This document shows, piece by piece, positions 50,297 to 59,808 of a DNA stretch of 64,000 nt. The translations under genes were made by a program, and so were the position numbers. Under the pieces are notes generated by a model, which made no database searches, had not been told where the DNA came from, and worked only from the letters and a program-made list of their open reading frames with translations. Where the stretch lies: positions 806,001-870,000 of the forward strand of contig JADKAJ010000001.1 of NCBI GenBank assembly GCA_016719165.1, given 5' to 3'. The first letter of the stretch is position 1. The number at the start of each line of letters is the position of its first letter. This stretch comes from Chitinophagaceae bacterium (GTDB taxonomy: Bacteria; Bacteroidota; Bacteroidia; Chitinophagales; Chitinophagaceae).

Positions 50297-51013
50297 ATGA
50301 AGAATAGTTTAAAAGACAAAGTAGCCTACATCACTGGCGGCAGTAAAGGCATTGGTTATGGAGTTGCCAAAGCATTGTTGGCTCAAGGGATGAAAGTGGC
50401 AATCACGAGCCGGAACCTGGAAGCTGCAAAAGAAGCCGCGGCTTCATTGAGTGCTGACCCTGCGAAAGTACTGGCCCTGAAATCCAATGTGAGTTCCCTT
50501 ACCGATGAAACTAATGCTATAGCGGCAACCATCGGTCAATTCGGGCAATTGGATGTGTTGATTGCCAATGCCGGGGTAGGTCATTTTGATTCTATTGAAA
50601 ATTTATCTGAAGCGGAATGGAAGGAAACCATTGATACAAACCTGACAGGTGTTTTCCATAGCGTAAAAGCCAGCCTTCCTGCTTTAAAGCAATCAAGGGG
50701 TTATATTATCACTATTGCCAGCCTGGCCGGAGCAAATTTTTTTGAAAACGGGGCTGCTTATAATGCCAGTAAGTTCGGACTTGTTGGGTTTACCCAGGCG
50801 ATCATGCTTGATCTGCGTAAGCATGGGATAAAAGTGACGACTATTATGCCCGGTTCCGTGGCCACTCAGTTTGGTAATCATATTCCTTCTGTGGCCGATG
50901 CCTGGAAGATACAACCGGAAGATATCGGCCAGATGGTGACGGACCTGTTACAAATGAATGTAAGGACCTTGCCCAGTAAGATAGAAGTAAGGCCTTCTAT
51001 ACCGGTTAAGTAA
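50297..51013 (+). CDS. short-chain dehydrogenase/reductase
   Basis: 238 residues from ATG 50297 (MKNSLKDKVAYITGGSKGIG). Classical SDR: glycine motif TGGSKGIG near residue 14, NAGVG, catalytic Ser in TIASLAG and the Tyr-x-x-x-Lys in AAYNASKFG. NAD(P)-dependent; the Arg-rich ITSRNLEAAK after the second strand suggests NADPH. Substrate unknown. The next gene, 137 bp on, is on the other strand. Confidence 0.95.
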   Translation: MKNSLKDKVAYITGGSKGIGYGVAKALLAQGMKVAITSRNLEAAKEAAASLSADPAKVLALKSNVSSLTDETNAIAATIGQFGQLDVLIANAGVGHFDSIENLSEAEWKETIDTNLTGVFHSVKASLPALKQSRGYIITIASLAGANFFENGAAYNASKFGLVGFTQAIMLDLRKHGIKVTTIMPGSVATQFGNHIPSVADAWKIQPEDIGQMVTDLLQMNVRTLPSKIEVRPSIPVK

Positions 51014-51150
51014 AGGCTGCTATCAATGAATTATTATAACAGGCATCAATAATCAGTATCCGGGATTTTTTAATCTGTTACCAGTTGCTGTTTTGATGAA
51101 GGTTCTTTACCGGACAACAACACTTGTAACCCGGGTATTTTTGGCTATAA

Positions 51151-52032
51151 CTAATAATATTCGATTATTCGTTTAGTTTCCACAGTGTTTGTTTGTGCAT
51201 TATTGGAAAAGGTCACTTCTGTCCTTTTGACCCAGTTCCCCATGGTATCAAACTGGTAATAGTACACTTTTTTTTCTTTTTTGCCCGCTACATTTATCAA
51301 TTCTCTTTGTGGATTATAGGTTTCTGTAGTTTCAGTAGTTGTCGTATAGCTTCCATCCACTCTCTTAACGAGAATACTGATGAGCAGGTTCTCGTTTTCT
51401 TTTTTGTAGGTATAGCTGCTATTGATCTTTACACCAAACAGGCCATTCTCTTGCAAGCCGGTCAATTGTCCTTCATTATTGTAGGTATAGATTTTGGTTA
51501 AGGCTGATGAGTCATAGGCAAGTCTTCCGGATGGGTCGTACCCATATTTTACCGGGTTTTCAATTTTAAGATTGGTAAGGATTCCTGATTCAATTATTTG
51601 TTTCTGCTTATTGAATTTATAACGGTAAACGATCTCTTCCATATCAGTTTTCCACACAGTGGTAAGATATCCCTCGGGGAATTTATATGTATAAGTAGTG
51701 GTGCCGGGAAACATGTTTTCTGGGCCGGCTGTGGATACTGATTTTATAAATCCTGCTGCATCAAATCTTCTGGTAATTGTATCTTTCCATTGGTTGATCT
51801 CTAGCAGGGTCTTTACTTTTCCTTTCAGGTTTAAATGGTTGCTTCTATAGGCAAACGGAACCGGGTTTAACGGAGCTGAATCCCAATTGATAGTATAATG
51901 TTCCTGGGCATTCAGCACTGTTGCACAAAATAGATATGAAATGATACAAACACTTTTAAAGAGTTTGATACCGGCACCGGTCAAAGCTGGCATGTATTTA
52001 CGAGTCATAAAATATATTTTGCTGAGTTTCAC
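51151..52032 (-). CDS. secreted YD/RHS-repeat-like hypothetical protein
   Basis: 293 residues. A hydrophobic stretch IKLFKSVCIISYLFCATVLNAQ ends in a signal-peptidase-like NAQ; the start could be any of several ATGs before it. The rest has repeated strand pairs such as TYTYKFPEGYLTTVWKTDME, YGYDPSGRLAYDSSALTKIY, TYNNEGQLTGLQENGL and YYYQFDTMGNWVKRTEVTFS, resembling YD/RHS repeats. Likely periplasmic or outer-membrane; function unknown, and no toxin domain is seen. Confidence 0.75.
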   Translation of the reverse strand: MKLSKIYFMTRKYMPALTGAGIKLFKSVCIISYLFCATVLNAQEHYTINWDSAPLNPVPFAYRSNHLNLKGKVKTLLEINQWKDTITRRFDAAGFIKSVSTAGPENMFPGTTTYTYKFPEGYLTTVWKTDMEEIVYRYKFNKQKQIIESGILTNLKIENPVKYGYDPSGRLAYDSSALTKIYTYNNEGQLTGLQENGLFGVKINSSYTYKKENENLLISILVKRVDGSYTTTTETTETYNPQRELINVAGKKEKKVYYYQFDTMGNWVKRTEVTFSNNAQTNTVETKRIIEYY

Positions 52033-52280
52033 TAGTGTTTTTTACTTCAATTATTTACTTGAATAAATATAAAAAAATTGGAATAACTGCTTAATACCCT
52101 GTATTGGGTATAAAAAAACTCTTCGATTAAGATCTAGTCCAATGATATGTATTAGTATTTTATTGACCTGAAGCTTCAGAAATGAATATTCAGGGTAAGG
52201 GCAAGGGTCATTAATAGCACCTCCCCGTCGGTACCAATTTCATAATCTATGATTACAAAATAAAGTAAAACGATCTGTAA

Positions 52281-53036
52281 TTATTTTCGCAGCGAAAGGA
52301 GAAATTCGTCCAGGACGGTATTAAATGCGGCAGGTGTTTCCAGCATTGGCACATGTCCGCATTGATCGATCCAGTACAATTTTGAATGTGGGATCAGTTT
52401 CTTGAACTTTATAGCCACTTCAGGAGGAGTTACCTTGTCATTTTTTCCCCATATCAGGCAGCAATCTGTTTTTATGTTCAGTAGTTCTTTTTCCAGGTTA
52501 TGGTGGATAGTGGATTTGGCCAGCGATAATATCTGGATGACCTTCCGGCTGTTAACTACAGCAAATATTTCATCCACTAATTCTTTGGAGGCAATTTTCG
52601 GATCGTAAAAAGTAAGTTCTGTTTTTGTTTTTATATAGTTGTAATCACTTCTTTTGGGAAACGTATCACCCATTCCACTTTCATACAAGCCGGAACTTCC
52701 GCTGAGAATTAAAGAAGTAATTTTTTCAGGATGATTCAATGCGTATAAGAGGGCAATATGGCCGCCCATGGAATTGCCCAGTAAATGGAATTGGTCCAGC
52801 GATAATTCTTTAGTTAGCTCATCCAGGAATTCAGTGAGTGAAAAAATACTGATGGACATTCCTTTTTCAAAAAAGGGGAAAACCGGAACAATGACCCGGT
52901 AAGATTGTTTCAGGTGGTTAATGAGAGGTTCAAAGTTTTTAACAGAGCCAAATAAACCATATAAAAGAATGATGGGTTCACCGCAACCTGCCTCTACGTA
53001 GTTTCTATTGATATCTACTGTCAATGAATTGTTCAT
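52281..53036 (-). CDS. alpha/beta hydrolase
   Basis: 251 residues, classical alpha/beta hydrolase fold. Oxyanion strand PIILLYGLFGS; nucleophile Ser89 in LLGNSMGGH; Asp in LIWGKNDKVTPPE; His in IDQCGHVPMLETP. No signal peptide, so cytoplasmic. The family includes esterases and C-C hydrolases (MhpC/BphD-like); substrate cannot be deduced. Single gene. Confidence 0.93.
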   Translation of the reverse strand: MNNSLTVDINRNYVEAGCGEPIILLYGLFGSVKNFEPLINHLKQSYRVIVPVFPFFEKGMSISIFSLTEFLDELTKELSLDQFHLLGNSMGGHIALLYALNHPEKITSLILSGSSGLYESGMGDTFPKRSDYNYIKTKTELTFYDPKIASKELVDEIFAVVNSRKVIQILSLAKSTIHHNLEKELLNIKTDCCLIWGKNDKVTPPEVAIKFKKLIPHSKLYWIDQCGHVPMLETPAAFNTVLDEFLLSLRK

Positions 53037-53320
53037 AAATTCCCATTTACATACCCAGCTTAGCAGAAGATCGGTTATTTAATGTATACTTTCTATCACT
53101 AAATTAAATTTGCCCGATTCCTTTTCAGCATTGAAACTTAAAGGTTGAAAAGTAATAAATTTATGTAATAAACATAATGACTTGACCACATACTTCTCTT
53201 TTTCAAACCTGTAGCCGTTGTAAGAAGTTTGATTTTGTTTGTACCTGTGGATATATGGAAAAGTCATGATTACAGTGCTGAAAGAATACATACATTTACG
53301 TACCGAAAAAAAATAATATT

Positions 53321-53821
53321 ATGTCTATCGGAAAAAGATTCTGGGCAGAATTGCAGCAGGAAGCTGCCAATACCCGCAGGTTATTAGCTGTTGTGCCTTT
53401 TGATAAGGCAGATTTTAAGCCACATGAAAAGTCCATGTCGCTAAAACGACTGGCGAGCCATGTAGCTGAGATAAATGGTTGGTGGAAGGAGTGCCTGGTT
53501 CATGATGAACTGGATTTTGCAAAAGATGCGGGTAAACCAAAAGAATATCATTCAACAGAAGATATAGTTGCCTGGCATGATGAACTGGTGGCAAAAGCGG
53601 AAATAATTTTAAATGATACGCCAGATGAAGAGTTTGCCAAACCCTGGACAATGCGGCAGGGTGAAATGATATTTTTCACTTTACCCAAAGCAGAAGTAGT
53701 ACGCACCTGGTGCCTGAATCATCTTTATCATCACCGCGGGCAATTGACTGTTTATCTCCGGTTATTAAATGTTCCACTGCCGGGAATGTATGGGCCGACA
53801 GCAGATGACCAGGGGATGTAA
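53321..53821 (+). CDS. DinB family protein
   Basis: 166 residues, a four-helix DinB/YfiT-like metalloprotein. Candidate metal histidines are in LKRLASHVAEINGWW and the C-terminal WCLNHLYHHRGQLTVYLRLL, which is the most conserved feature of the family. N-terminal helix MSIGKRFWAELQQEAANTRR. Some members are thiol-dependent transferases; the role here is not known. Single gene. Confidence 0.9.
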   Translation: MSIGKRFWAELQQEAANTRRLLAVVPFDKADFKPHEKSMSLKRLASHVAEINGWWKECLVHDELDFAKDAGKPKEYHSTEDIVAWHDELVAKAEIILNDTPDEEFAKPWTMRQGEMIFFTLPKAEVVRTWCLNHLYHHRGQLTVYLRLLNVPLPGMYGPTADDQGM

Positions 53822-54111
53822 CTGATATTTTTAGTGAATCTATTTCATATTAGTTTCTATAGCCTGGCTTATAAGAGGATCTTTCAAAAAAATTTTGAAT
53901 TGCTTACTCCACTACTTCCAGCCACTGAGTAAGGAATTTTTTGTTCCATTCTAGCATTATGTATCAGTTTAATAAACCGGAAAACCATGGTTTTTGAGTA
54001 GCCCTTTAAAGCCGTGCCGTTTATCAGGTAGTGACTGGAATAAAATTAATTTCAAATACACTGGATAAAATATTGTATCTTCTGTTTCGTATTTAACTAA
54101 AACAATTTATT

Positions 54112-54402
54112 ATGGATATACTTCCTTTACTCATTCAGTTAGCTTCCGGTGCAGTCGGAGGTAATGTTGCGGGTAAATTAATACCTAAATTATCATTGGG
54201 AAATATTGGTAATTCTATTGTTGGTATCCTTGGTGGAGGGCTTGGCGGGCAATTGCTGGGCATGCTCGGTTTGGGTGGCGTTGCAGAGGGTGGTGGTATG
54301 GATATTAACAGTATCATCAGCAGTGTAGCCGGTGGTGGTGTTGGAGGTGGGGTGCTGATGGCTATTGTGGGTTTTGTAAAAGGGTTAATGAATAAGAAGT
54401 GA
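54112..54402 (+). CDS. small glycine-rich membrane protein
   Basis: 96 residues, with Gly-rich hydrophobic stretches (LLIQLASGAVGGNVAGKLIP, SIVGILGGGLGGQLLGMLGL, SSVAGGGVGGGVLMAIVGFV) in glycine-zipper spacing and a basic C-terminus (KGLMNKK). Probably two to three membrane or channel-like helices. I know similar unnamed proteins in Bacteroidota; the function is unknown. Confidence 0.72.
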   Translation: MDILPLLIQLASGAVGGNVAGKLIPKLSLGNIGNSIVGILGGGLGGQLLGMLGLGGVAEGGGMDINSIISSVAGGGVGGGVLMAIVGFVKGLMNKK

Positions 54403-54625
54403 AATTCTCTTTTCACTATGGCATAGGTTCGGTAAAAGGGATTTGCTGTGTTTTTTGTTTTGATGGCATGGCTTCTGGAAGTCTCCTGCAACAACTTCAG
54501 CAACTAAATACTATTTTACGCTATTAAAGAATACCCGGATTCATTAGTAATATATTTCCATTCTTCACCACCTGTATTTAATTATTTTATTAATATTTGC
54601 AGTAGCAATAAATGCCAGCTTCACT

Positions 54626-56071
54626 ATGCAGGTACTAAAATCTTTTCTGACCAGGCTCATCCAGCTTTTCTTGTTCATCCATCTTGCGGTTTCTGCCCTG
54701 GCCCAAAAAAGCATTTTATATTTTTCCAATGATACGGCAGGATTTGCCAGTACCAAAATTCCCAAAGCATTCCTGGAAAAAGATATGCAGTACTGGCAAA
54801 CGGTAATGGAAGAAAGTCATGTAAATCCTTATCATGCTATCAGCAGGGATGCCCTTTTAAAATTACAACAGGAAATATTGCAAACACTTCCGGACAGTAT
54901 CAGTCATTTCCAGGCGAGTTTTGCCATTAGCCGTCTAATTGGATCCCTGGACGAAGGGCATTTAGGTTTTGCCAGCAATGCTGTTATTGATAGTTTATTC
55001 CTCAATCATTGTATTCGGTTCCCTTACTTACTTCAGGATATAGACAACGGGAGTTTCCTGGTACAAAGGGATCTGAGCCCGGAAAATAAGCTGCCGGCGT
55101 TCAGTCGTATCATTTCAATCAATGATATCCCGGTAAATCAATTATATAAACAATATTCAACACTTTACGGCGGACTGGAACCCTGGAAAAAGCTGATGGT
55201 AAAAAATGCTATCCGTAAGCTGCTTTATATGGATGGGATTACTAGTCCGTTTAGAATTAAAGCCGTTGTAAATAACGATACCATTGTTTTCAGTGCCACC
55301 GGGTACAGCAAACAACAGGCTGATAGTATAACCAAAGTAATACTATCGGAAATGAAACCACCGTTGCCCTTTTCACTGCAGTTCCTTCCCGGTAATATTG
55401 CACTGATAGAATTCAATAGTATGAAGGGATCCCTCCGGGATTCATTTGCAGTTTTTCTCCGGCGCTCCTTTTCGGAGATCAGGCTCCGCCGGGCTGCAGG
55501 TGTTATTATTGACCTACGAAAAAATGGTGGTGGCGACAGTGGTCTTGGAGATACATTGATCAGCTATATCAGTTCCAAACCCTATCGCAATGCCGGTGGC
55601 ATGAAGATGCGTATCAGTAAGCACAGCAAAGCCTGGGCTACGATGCATCGAGCTACCGATCCTTTCAAAGACTGGGAAAACGGTAAATTATACGAATACA
55701 AGGCCACAACATTAACTACACCGGCCGCCAACCCGCTTCGCTATAATGGTAAGGTGGCGGTACTAATTGGCACCGGAACTTTCAGCAGTGCCAATATGCT
55801 GACCAATGCAATTAAAGATTTTCAATTGGCCACCCTGGTCGGTGAAAGTACAGCTGAACCAGCCAATGATTATGGTGAAATATTTTCTTTCATGTTGCCA
55901 CATACTCATATTGTGGCGCAAGGGGCATTTAAAATGTTCACCAGGGCCAATGGCGATGAAAAAGATTTCAATGGTATCAGGCCGGATATTGAAGTTGCTA
56001 TTTCAGCAAAAGATATCAGTGCAAAGCAGGATACTGTATTGGATAAGGCCATAGCATGGCTGTTGCAATGA
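54626..56071 (+). CDS. S41 family C-terminal processing-like peptidase
   Basis: 481 residues. Signal peptide ending AVSALAQ. The N-terminal helical region contains LEKDMQYWQTVMEESHVNPY, typical of Bacteroidota S41 proteins. A core tail-specific protease domain follows: PGNIALIEFNSMKGSLRDSF, VIIDLRKNGGGDSGLGDTLI, VAVLIGTGTFSSANMLTNAI (nucleophile region) and VGESTAEPANDYGEIFSFML. No full PDZ domain could be confirmed; a short PDZ-like stretch (FSRIISINDIPVNQL) precedes the core. Secreted; substrate unknown. A small NTF2-like gene follows 135 bp later. Confidence 0.92.
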   Translation: MQVLKSFLTRLIQLFLFIHLAVSALAQKSILYFSNDTAGFASTKIPKAFLEKDMQYWQTVMEESHVNPYHAISRDALLKLQQEILQTLPDSISHFQASFAISRLIGSLDEGHLGFASNAVIDSLFLNHCIRFPYLLQDIDNGSFLVQRDLSPENKLPAFSRIISINDIPVNQLYKQYSTLYGGLEPWKKLMVKNAIRKLLYMDGITSPFRIKAVVNNDTIVFSATGYSKQQADSITKVILSEMKPPLPFSLQFLPGNIALIEFNSMKGSLRDSFAVFLRRSFSEIRLRRAAGVIIDLRKNGGGDSGLGDTLISYISSKPYRNAGGMKMRISKHSKAWATMHRATDPFKDWENGKLYEYKATTLTTPAANPLRYNGKVAVLIGTGTFSSANMLTNAIKDFQLATLVGESTAEPANDYGEIFSFMLPHTHIVAQGAFKMFTRANGDEKDFNGIRPDIEVAISAKDISAKQDTVLDKAIAWLLQ

Positions 56072-56206
56072 AATATCTTCTCTAAATTATCATTCGAAAT
56101 ATTGCTGATAGTTTGTTAATCAGATCCGGACTAAGAACAGGAATTGATGAGCGGTAACTTCACCTATTGCTTTCTTGGATAATTTCAGCATACAAAAATC
56201 AGCCGT

Positions 56207-56662
56207 ATGCAGACAATTCATCAAAAATCTTATTGCAGGATATCCTTCTTTTTATTGTTAAGCTTTATCAGTTTTGCAACAACAACCTTAGCTCAATCAA
56301 AAGATGTTAAAAAGATACTCGCTGTTTTAAGATTGGAGGAAGAATACTGGAGTAAAGGAGATATTGAGGGTTATGTAAGCCTGTATGCCCCATTGGATTC
56401 CACCCGTATGATCTTAAGTAAAGGTGCCGCCTATGGTAAAGAAAATATCCTGACATTTTATAAAAAATACTGGCCGAGGGAAAAAATGGGAACACTGGTA
56501 CTGGATGGTGAAAGCCTGGAAAGGTTATCCCGCAAATTCTATTACGTTACCGGTTATTTTCATGTGCGCTACCCCGACGGGAAAACCATCGATGGCCGTT
56601 ATTCCAGCCTCATGATTAAGATAAAAGGGAAGTGGTATTTATATACAGACCATTCCGGTTAG
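56207..56662 (+). CDS. secreted NTF2-like (DUF4440) protein
   Basis: 151 residues with signal peptide ending TTTLAQ (about residue 30). The domain is a SnoaL/DUF4440 fold: EEEYWSKGDIEGYVSLYAPL, RMILSKGAAYGKENILTFYK, LSRKFYYVTGYFHVRYPDGK, RYSSLMIKIKGKWYLYTDHS. The fold usually serves as a small-molecule binding or isomerase domain; the ligand is unknown. Same strand as the S41 peptidase, probably an independent gene. Confidence 0.88.
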   Translation: MQTIHQKSYCRISFFLLLSFISFATTTLAQSKDVKKILAVLRLEEEYWSKGDIEGYVSLYAPLDSTRMILSKGAAYGKENILTFYKKYWPREKMGTLVLDGESLERLSRKFYYVTGYFHVRYPDGKTIDGRYSSLMIKIKGKWYLYTDHSG

Positions 56663-56703
56663 TAATAAACAATCAGTCAACAATAAATGGAAAATGGACC
56701 TGA

Positions 56704-57939
56704 TTATTTTTTACTGATCTTGTACATATTGCCTGTATCTGTAACAGCATAAAGCATACCATCTAAATAAGCAATATCCCTGAATCTTTCATATTTGTCT
56801 TCCAGCAGTCTCTCTTCACCCACCACTTTATTATTTACAATAACCAGTCGTGCAATATGAGCACTGCTGAGTCCGCAGATAAACAGGTTGTTTTTCCATT
56901 CCGGTATACTGTTGCCCCTATAAAATACCATGCCACCGGGTGATAGCACCGGATCCCAGTAATATACCGGTTGTTCCATCCCGGATTGCTGTTGGATACC
57001 GTCACCTACTTTAGGACCGGAATATTCAATGCCATAGGTGATTATTGGCCATCCATAATTCTTGCCAGCTTTAATAATATTGAGTTCATCACCACCCCTG
57101 GGACCGAATTCCGCTTCCCACAGTTCGCCGGTAACCGGATGTAAATCGAGGCTTTGCGCATTGCGTATCCCGTAAGCAAAGATCTCAGGCATCGCATCTT
57201 TTCGGGTAATGAATGGATTGCCCGGTGCTGGTTTACCTTCTTTTGTGATCTTAAAAATTTTACCCAAACCGGAGTTTAACCATTGCGCCTGTTTCCTTCC
57301 TTCCGGTTTTGATCTTTCACCGGTGCTCACAAAAAGATTTCCGTCTTTATCAAACACCAGCCTGGAACCAAAATGCAGACTGCTGTTCAGGGCAGGGGTA
57401 GCCCGGAAAATAACTATGGGGTTTTCGATTTGTGCTGCTGCTTCATTTAGCTGCCCTTTGGCTACCGCCATCAGGTTACCATTTCCGTATTTTTCAGAAT
57501 AAGACCAATAGATGGTTTTGTTTTTTGAATAACCGGGATCCAGTGCCACATCAAGCATACCACCTTGTCCTCCGGCATCCACTGCGGGGAATCCGGTTAT
57601 TTTTTTAATTAATTTACCATTGGCATCATGAATTTGCATATACCCTGGTTTTTCAGTAATAAGCAAACGTCCATCTGAAAGGGGGATAACGGCCCAGGGC
57701 CTTCCTAATTTCTCTGCTATCTTTTCCACCTTATAGGGTGTTACTGTCTTAACACCGGCTATCCTTGTTTGTCCTTTAAAGGCAGGTTTGTAATCGGCAT
57801 TGGGCTTTTTAGTTTCCACGGGGGGAAACTTAGTTGTGTCTTTCATCTGTTCAGTTGAGGCTGCATTATTCCCTGCATTACCACAGGAATAAATGGAGAT
57901 CAGCATTGCAGGGATACTGAATATGAATTTTGACTTCAT
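56704..57939 (-). CDS. PQQ-dependent sugar dehydrogenase, lipoprotein
   Basis: 411 residues. Lipoprotein signal (SIPAMLISIYSC, Cys19). The glucose/sorbosone dehydrogenase beta-propeller covers about residues 70-410: LGRPWAVIPLSDGRLLITEK, GGQGGMLDVALDPGYSKNKT, YWSYSEKYG, HFGSRLVFDKDGNLFVSTGE, AYGIRNAQSLDLHPVTGELW, FGPRGGDELNIIKAGKNYGW. It oxidises aldose sugars in the periplasm with PQQ. No PQQ synthesis genes are here, so cofactor supply is from elsewhere. Convergent with the NTF2-like gene. Confidence 0.93.
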   Translation of the reverse strand: MKSKFIFSIPAMLISIYSCGNAGNNAASTEQMKDTTKFPPVETKKPNADYKPAFKGQTRIAGVKTVTPYKVEKIAEKLGRPWAVIPLSDGRLLITEKPGYMQIHDANGKLIKKITGFPAVDAGGQGGMLDVALDPGYSKNKTIYWSYSEKYGNGNLMAVAKGQLNEAAAQIENPIVIFRATPALNSSLHFGSRLVFDKDGNLFVSTGERSKPEGRKQAQWLNSGLGKIFKITKEGKPAPGNPFITRKDAMPEIFAYGIRNAQSLDLHPVTGELWEAEFGPRGGDELNIIKAGKNYGWPIITYGIEYSGPKVGDGIQQQSGMEQPVYYWDPVLSPGGMVFYRGNSIPEWKNNLFICGLSSAHIARLVIVNNKVVGEERLLEDKYERFRDIAYLDGMLYAVTDTGNMYKISKK

Positions 57940-58198
57940 GGTTCTTTTTTAGTTAGGAATCGTAAAAATAGGAAACTGTTACAAACTGGTTTGTTATTTA
58001 TAATTGGGTATCAAATTTTACATTTTACTGACATAACTGATTTTGCAGGCAGTTGTTCAGTATTATCTTAAATAATGTTTGATGTGAAATTGCAATTTGC
58101 AAATAAGGGAGTTCATTCACTCAATTCAATTAACAAAAAAAATGAAGCTTTTAGCGGGAATAAACTGGTATTAAGATTCCTCTGAGTGGCCCGAAAAG

Positions 58199-59032
58199 TT
58201 ATAATTCAATGACCATACCTTCTTCTGCCAGGTCAAAATGAAAAGAATAATTATTTCTCATTTTAAGTTCAGTCAATAGCTCCCCGAGATACGTATCGGT
58301 ATGATTAGGGTCATGATGCGCCATCAACAATTTTTTAACACAAGCCATCGAAGCAAATCTCAGCGCATCATCCATAGAAGAATGGCCCCAGCCTGTTCTT
58401 TCTTTATACTCGGCTGTGGTGTATTGGGCATCGTGTATTAACAGGTCAGCGTTGGACGCCAGGTCAAAACCAGATATCCATTTTTGATCTGACACAATAC
58501 CATGAATGCCTAACGCCGGTTCATGATCTGGTATATAGGTAAAAATCCTTTTCCCATCATTGATCCTAAAGCCAACTGTAGGTCCGGGATGAATGACATA
58601 TTGTGATTGAACCCGGAATGGGCCTATCTCAAATTCACTTTTATCAACTTCATGTAATATAAGCTTGCAGGGAAGTTCACGGATATACATCGGAAACAAA
58701 GGCGGTGACAGGTATTTGCTCAGCCTTGCATGTAGTGATTTTCTGCTACCGGCCGGACCCCAGATATGTACCTCCATTTCCGGGTCAAAAAATGGTTTAA
58801 AAAAACCAAGACCCTGTATATGGTCCATGTGTAAATGAGTCAACAAAATATCCAGGCGGTTATTCAATGGACGTTCCAGGGTATTGGAATTGCGCATACC
58901 GGAACCTCCATCCAGAACCAGTTGCCATCCTTCTGCCGATACTTCGATACAGGATGTATTGCCTCCATACTTTTGTGTAGCAGGGCCTGAAGTGGGTATG
59001 GAACCACGGACACCCCGTATTGTAATTTTCAT
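58199..59032 (-). CDS. MBL-fold metallo-hydrolase
   Basis: 277 residues. Metal-binding motif LLTHLHMDHIQGLGFF (H-x-H-x-D-H), a preceding GGNTSCIEVSAEGWQLVLDG strand with DGGSGMR, Asp/His in LLIHDAQYTTAEY and GWGHSSMDDALR, and MAHHDPNHTDTYL near the end. RNase Z-like layout. The start overlaps the end of the PAS gene by 4 bp (ATGA), so translation is coupled. That suggests the PAS protein and hydrolase act in one pathway. The substrate is unknown; cyclic nucleotide or phosphodiester hydrolysis is possible. Confidence 0.92.
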   Translation of the reverse strand: MKITIRGVRGSIPTSGPATQKYGGNTSCIEVSAEGWQLVLDGGSGMRNSNTLERPLNNRLDILLTHLHMDHIQGLGFFKPFFDPEMEVHIWGPAGSRKSLHARLSKYLSPPLFPMYIRELPCKLILHEVDKSEFEIGPFRVQSQYVIHPGPTVGFRINDGKRIFTYIPDHEPALGIHGIVSDQKWISGFDLASNADLLIHDAQYTTAEYKERTGWGHSSMDDALRFASMACVKKLLMAHHDPNHTDTYLGELLTELKMRNNYSFHFDLAEEGMVIEL

Positions 59033-59424
59033 TCGTCCTTTGTTTCCCAGAATAATGCTACAGCACCAAGAAACCTGGATGGCCTGCCAAGAATGGGGTA
59101 TGAAGTGACAGCAATTTTTTCAATTTTCCCATTCAGGCTTTCAATGCAGAATGTTTTATGGTAGGGCTTACAGTTTTTGAGCGTTTTTACCAATGGCAGA
59201 TCATCCGGAGATAAAACATTCCCTTTCTCATCCACCGGCTTAAAAATGGTAGCCCATATGGACACTGGCATTTCACCGGTATCATCATACCGTTTTCCAA
59301 GTATCTGCTCGGCAGGTTCATTATAGTAAATTAGATTGCCTTCTCTATCAGTTATAAAGACTGGTATGGAAAGACAGTCGGCCAGTTGCCGGTTCAGTAT
59401 TATTTCTATTTCATAAGCCGCCAT
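59029..59424 (-). CDS. single-domain PAS protein
   Basis: 131 residues, one PAS domain: LNRQLADCLSIPVFITDREG, NLIYYNEPAEQILGKRYDDT, GEMPVSIWATIFKPVDEKGN, CKPYHKTFCIESLNGKIEKI, AVTSYPILGRPSRFLGAVAL. No kinase, GGDEF or DNA-binding domain is attached. Its stop overlaps the MBL-hydrolase start by 4 bp, implying a signal-sensing subunit for that enzyme. Signal unknown. Confidence 0.88.
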   Translation of the reverse strand: MAAYEIEIILNRQLADCLSIPVFITDREGNLIYYNEPAEQILGKRYDDTGEMPVSIWATIFKPVDEKGNVLSPDDLPLVKTLKNCKPYHKTFCIESLNGKIEKIAVTSYPILGRPSRFLGAVALFWETKDE

Positions 59425-59808
59425 ATAGCAAGAATAGTAAGGTAATTAGCTACTTAAATATATAAAATAAATGAGACTTAAACTAACTTTAAAATAGGAC
59501 AGGTTTGAAATGGGAGATGGCTTAGTAAAACATTGTTGTAATGAATAGAAGTAGATGGTTTACAAAAGAAGAGTTATTCAGATGGAGTTAGTCAGCTTCA
59601 TTATCACCGTCCTGTTACTATCGTTAAACAGTGAAAATTCCCATTACTAATTTTGTAGCTTAATTTTTAAAAAGATGGTATAAAAAATAACGCTGTTAAA
59701 TAAAAAAAGATAGCGACTTCTATAAAAAACAGGAAACGATAGCTCTTTTAGATCTTACTTATTAGCCAGCGTAAACTGTTTCCACAATTTTCAATACATT
59801 ACAAAAAA
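59425..59808. other. divergent intergenic region
   Basis: 384 bp between the minus-strand PAS gene and the amidohydrolase. It is AT-rich. TAATTTTG at 59648-59655 fits TAnnTTTG on the + strand, but it is 154 bp before the ATG and lacks a -33 box. No RNA gene or hairpin of note seen. Confidence 0.35.

Noticed and set aside
53079..53291. 70-codon open frame on the minus strand upstream of the alpha/beta hydrolase
   Set aside because: AT-rich intergenic DNA, no conserved features and no initiation context; likely spurious.
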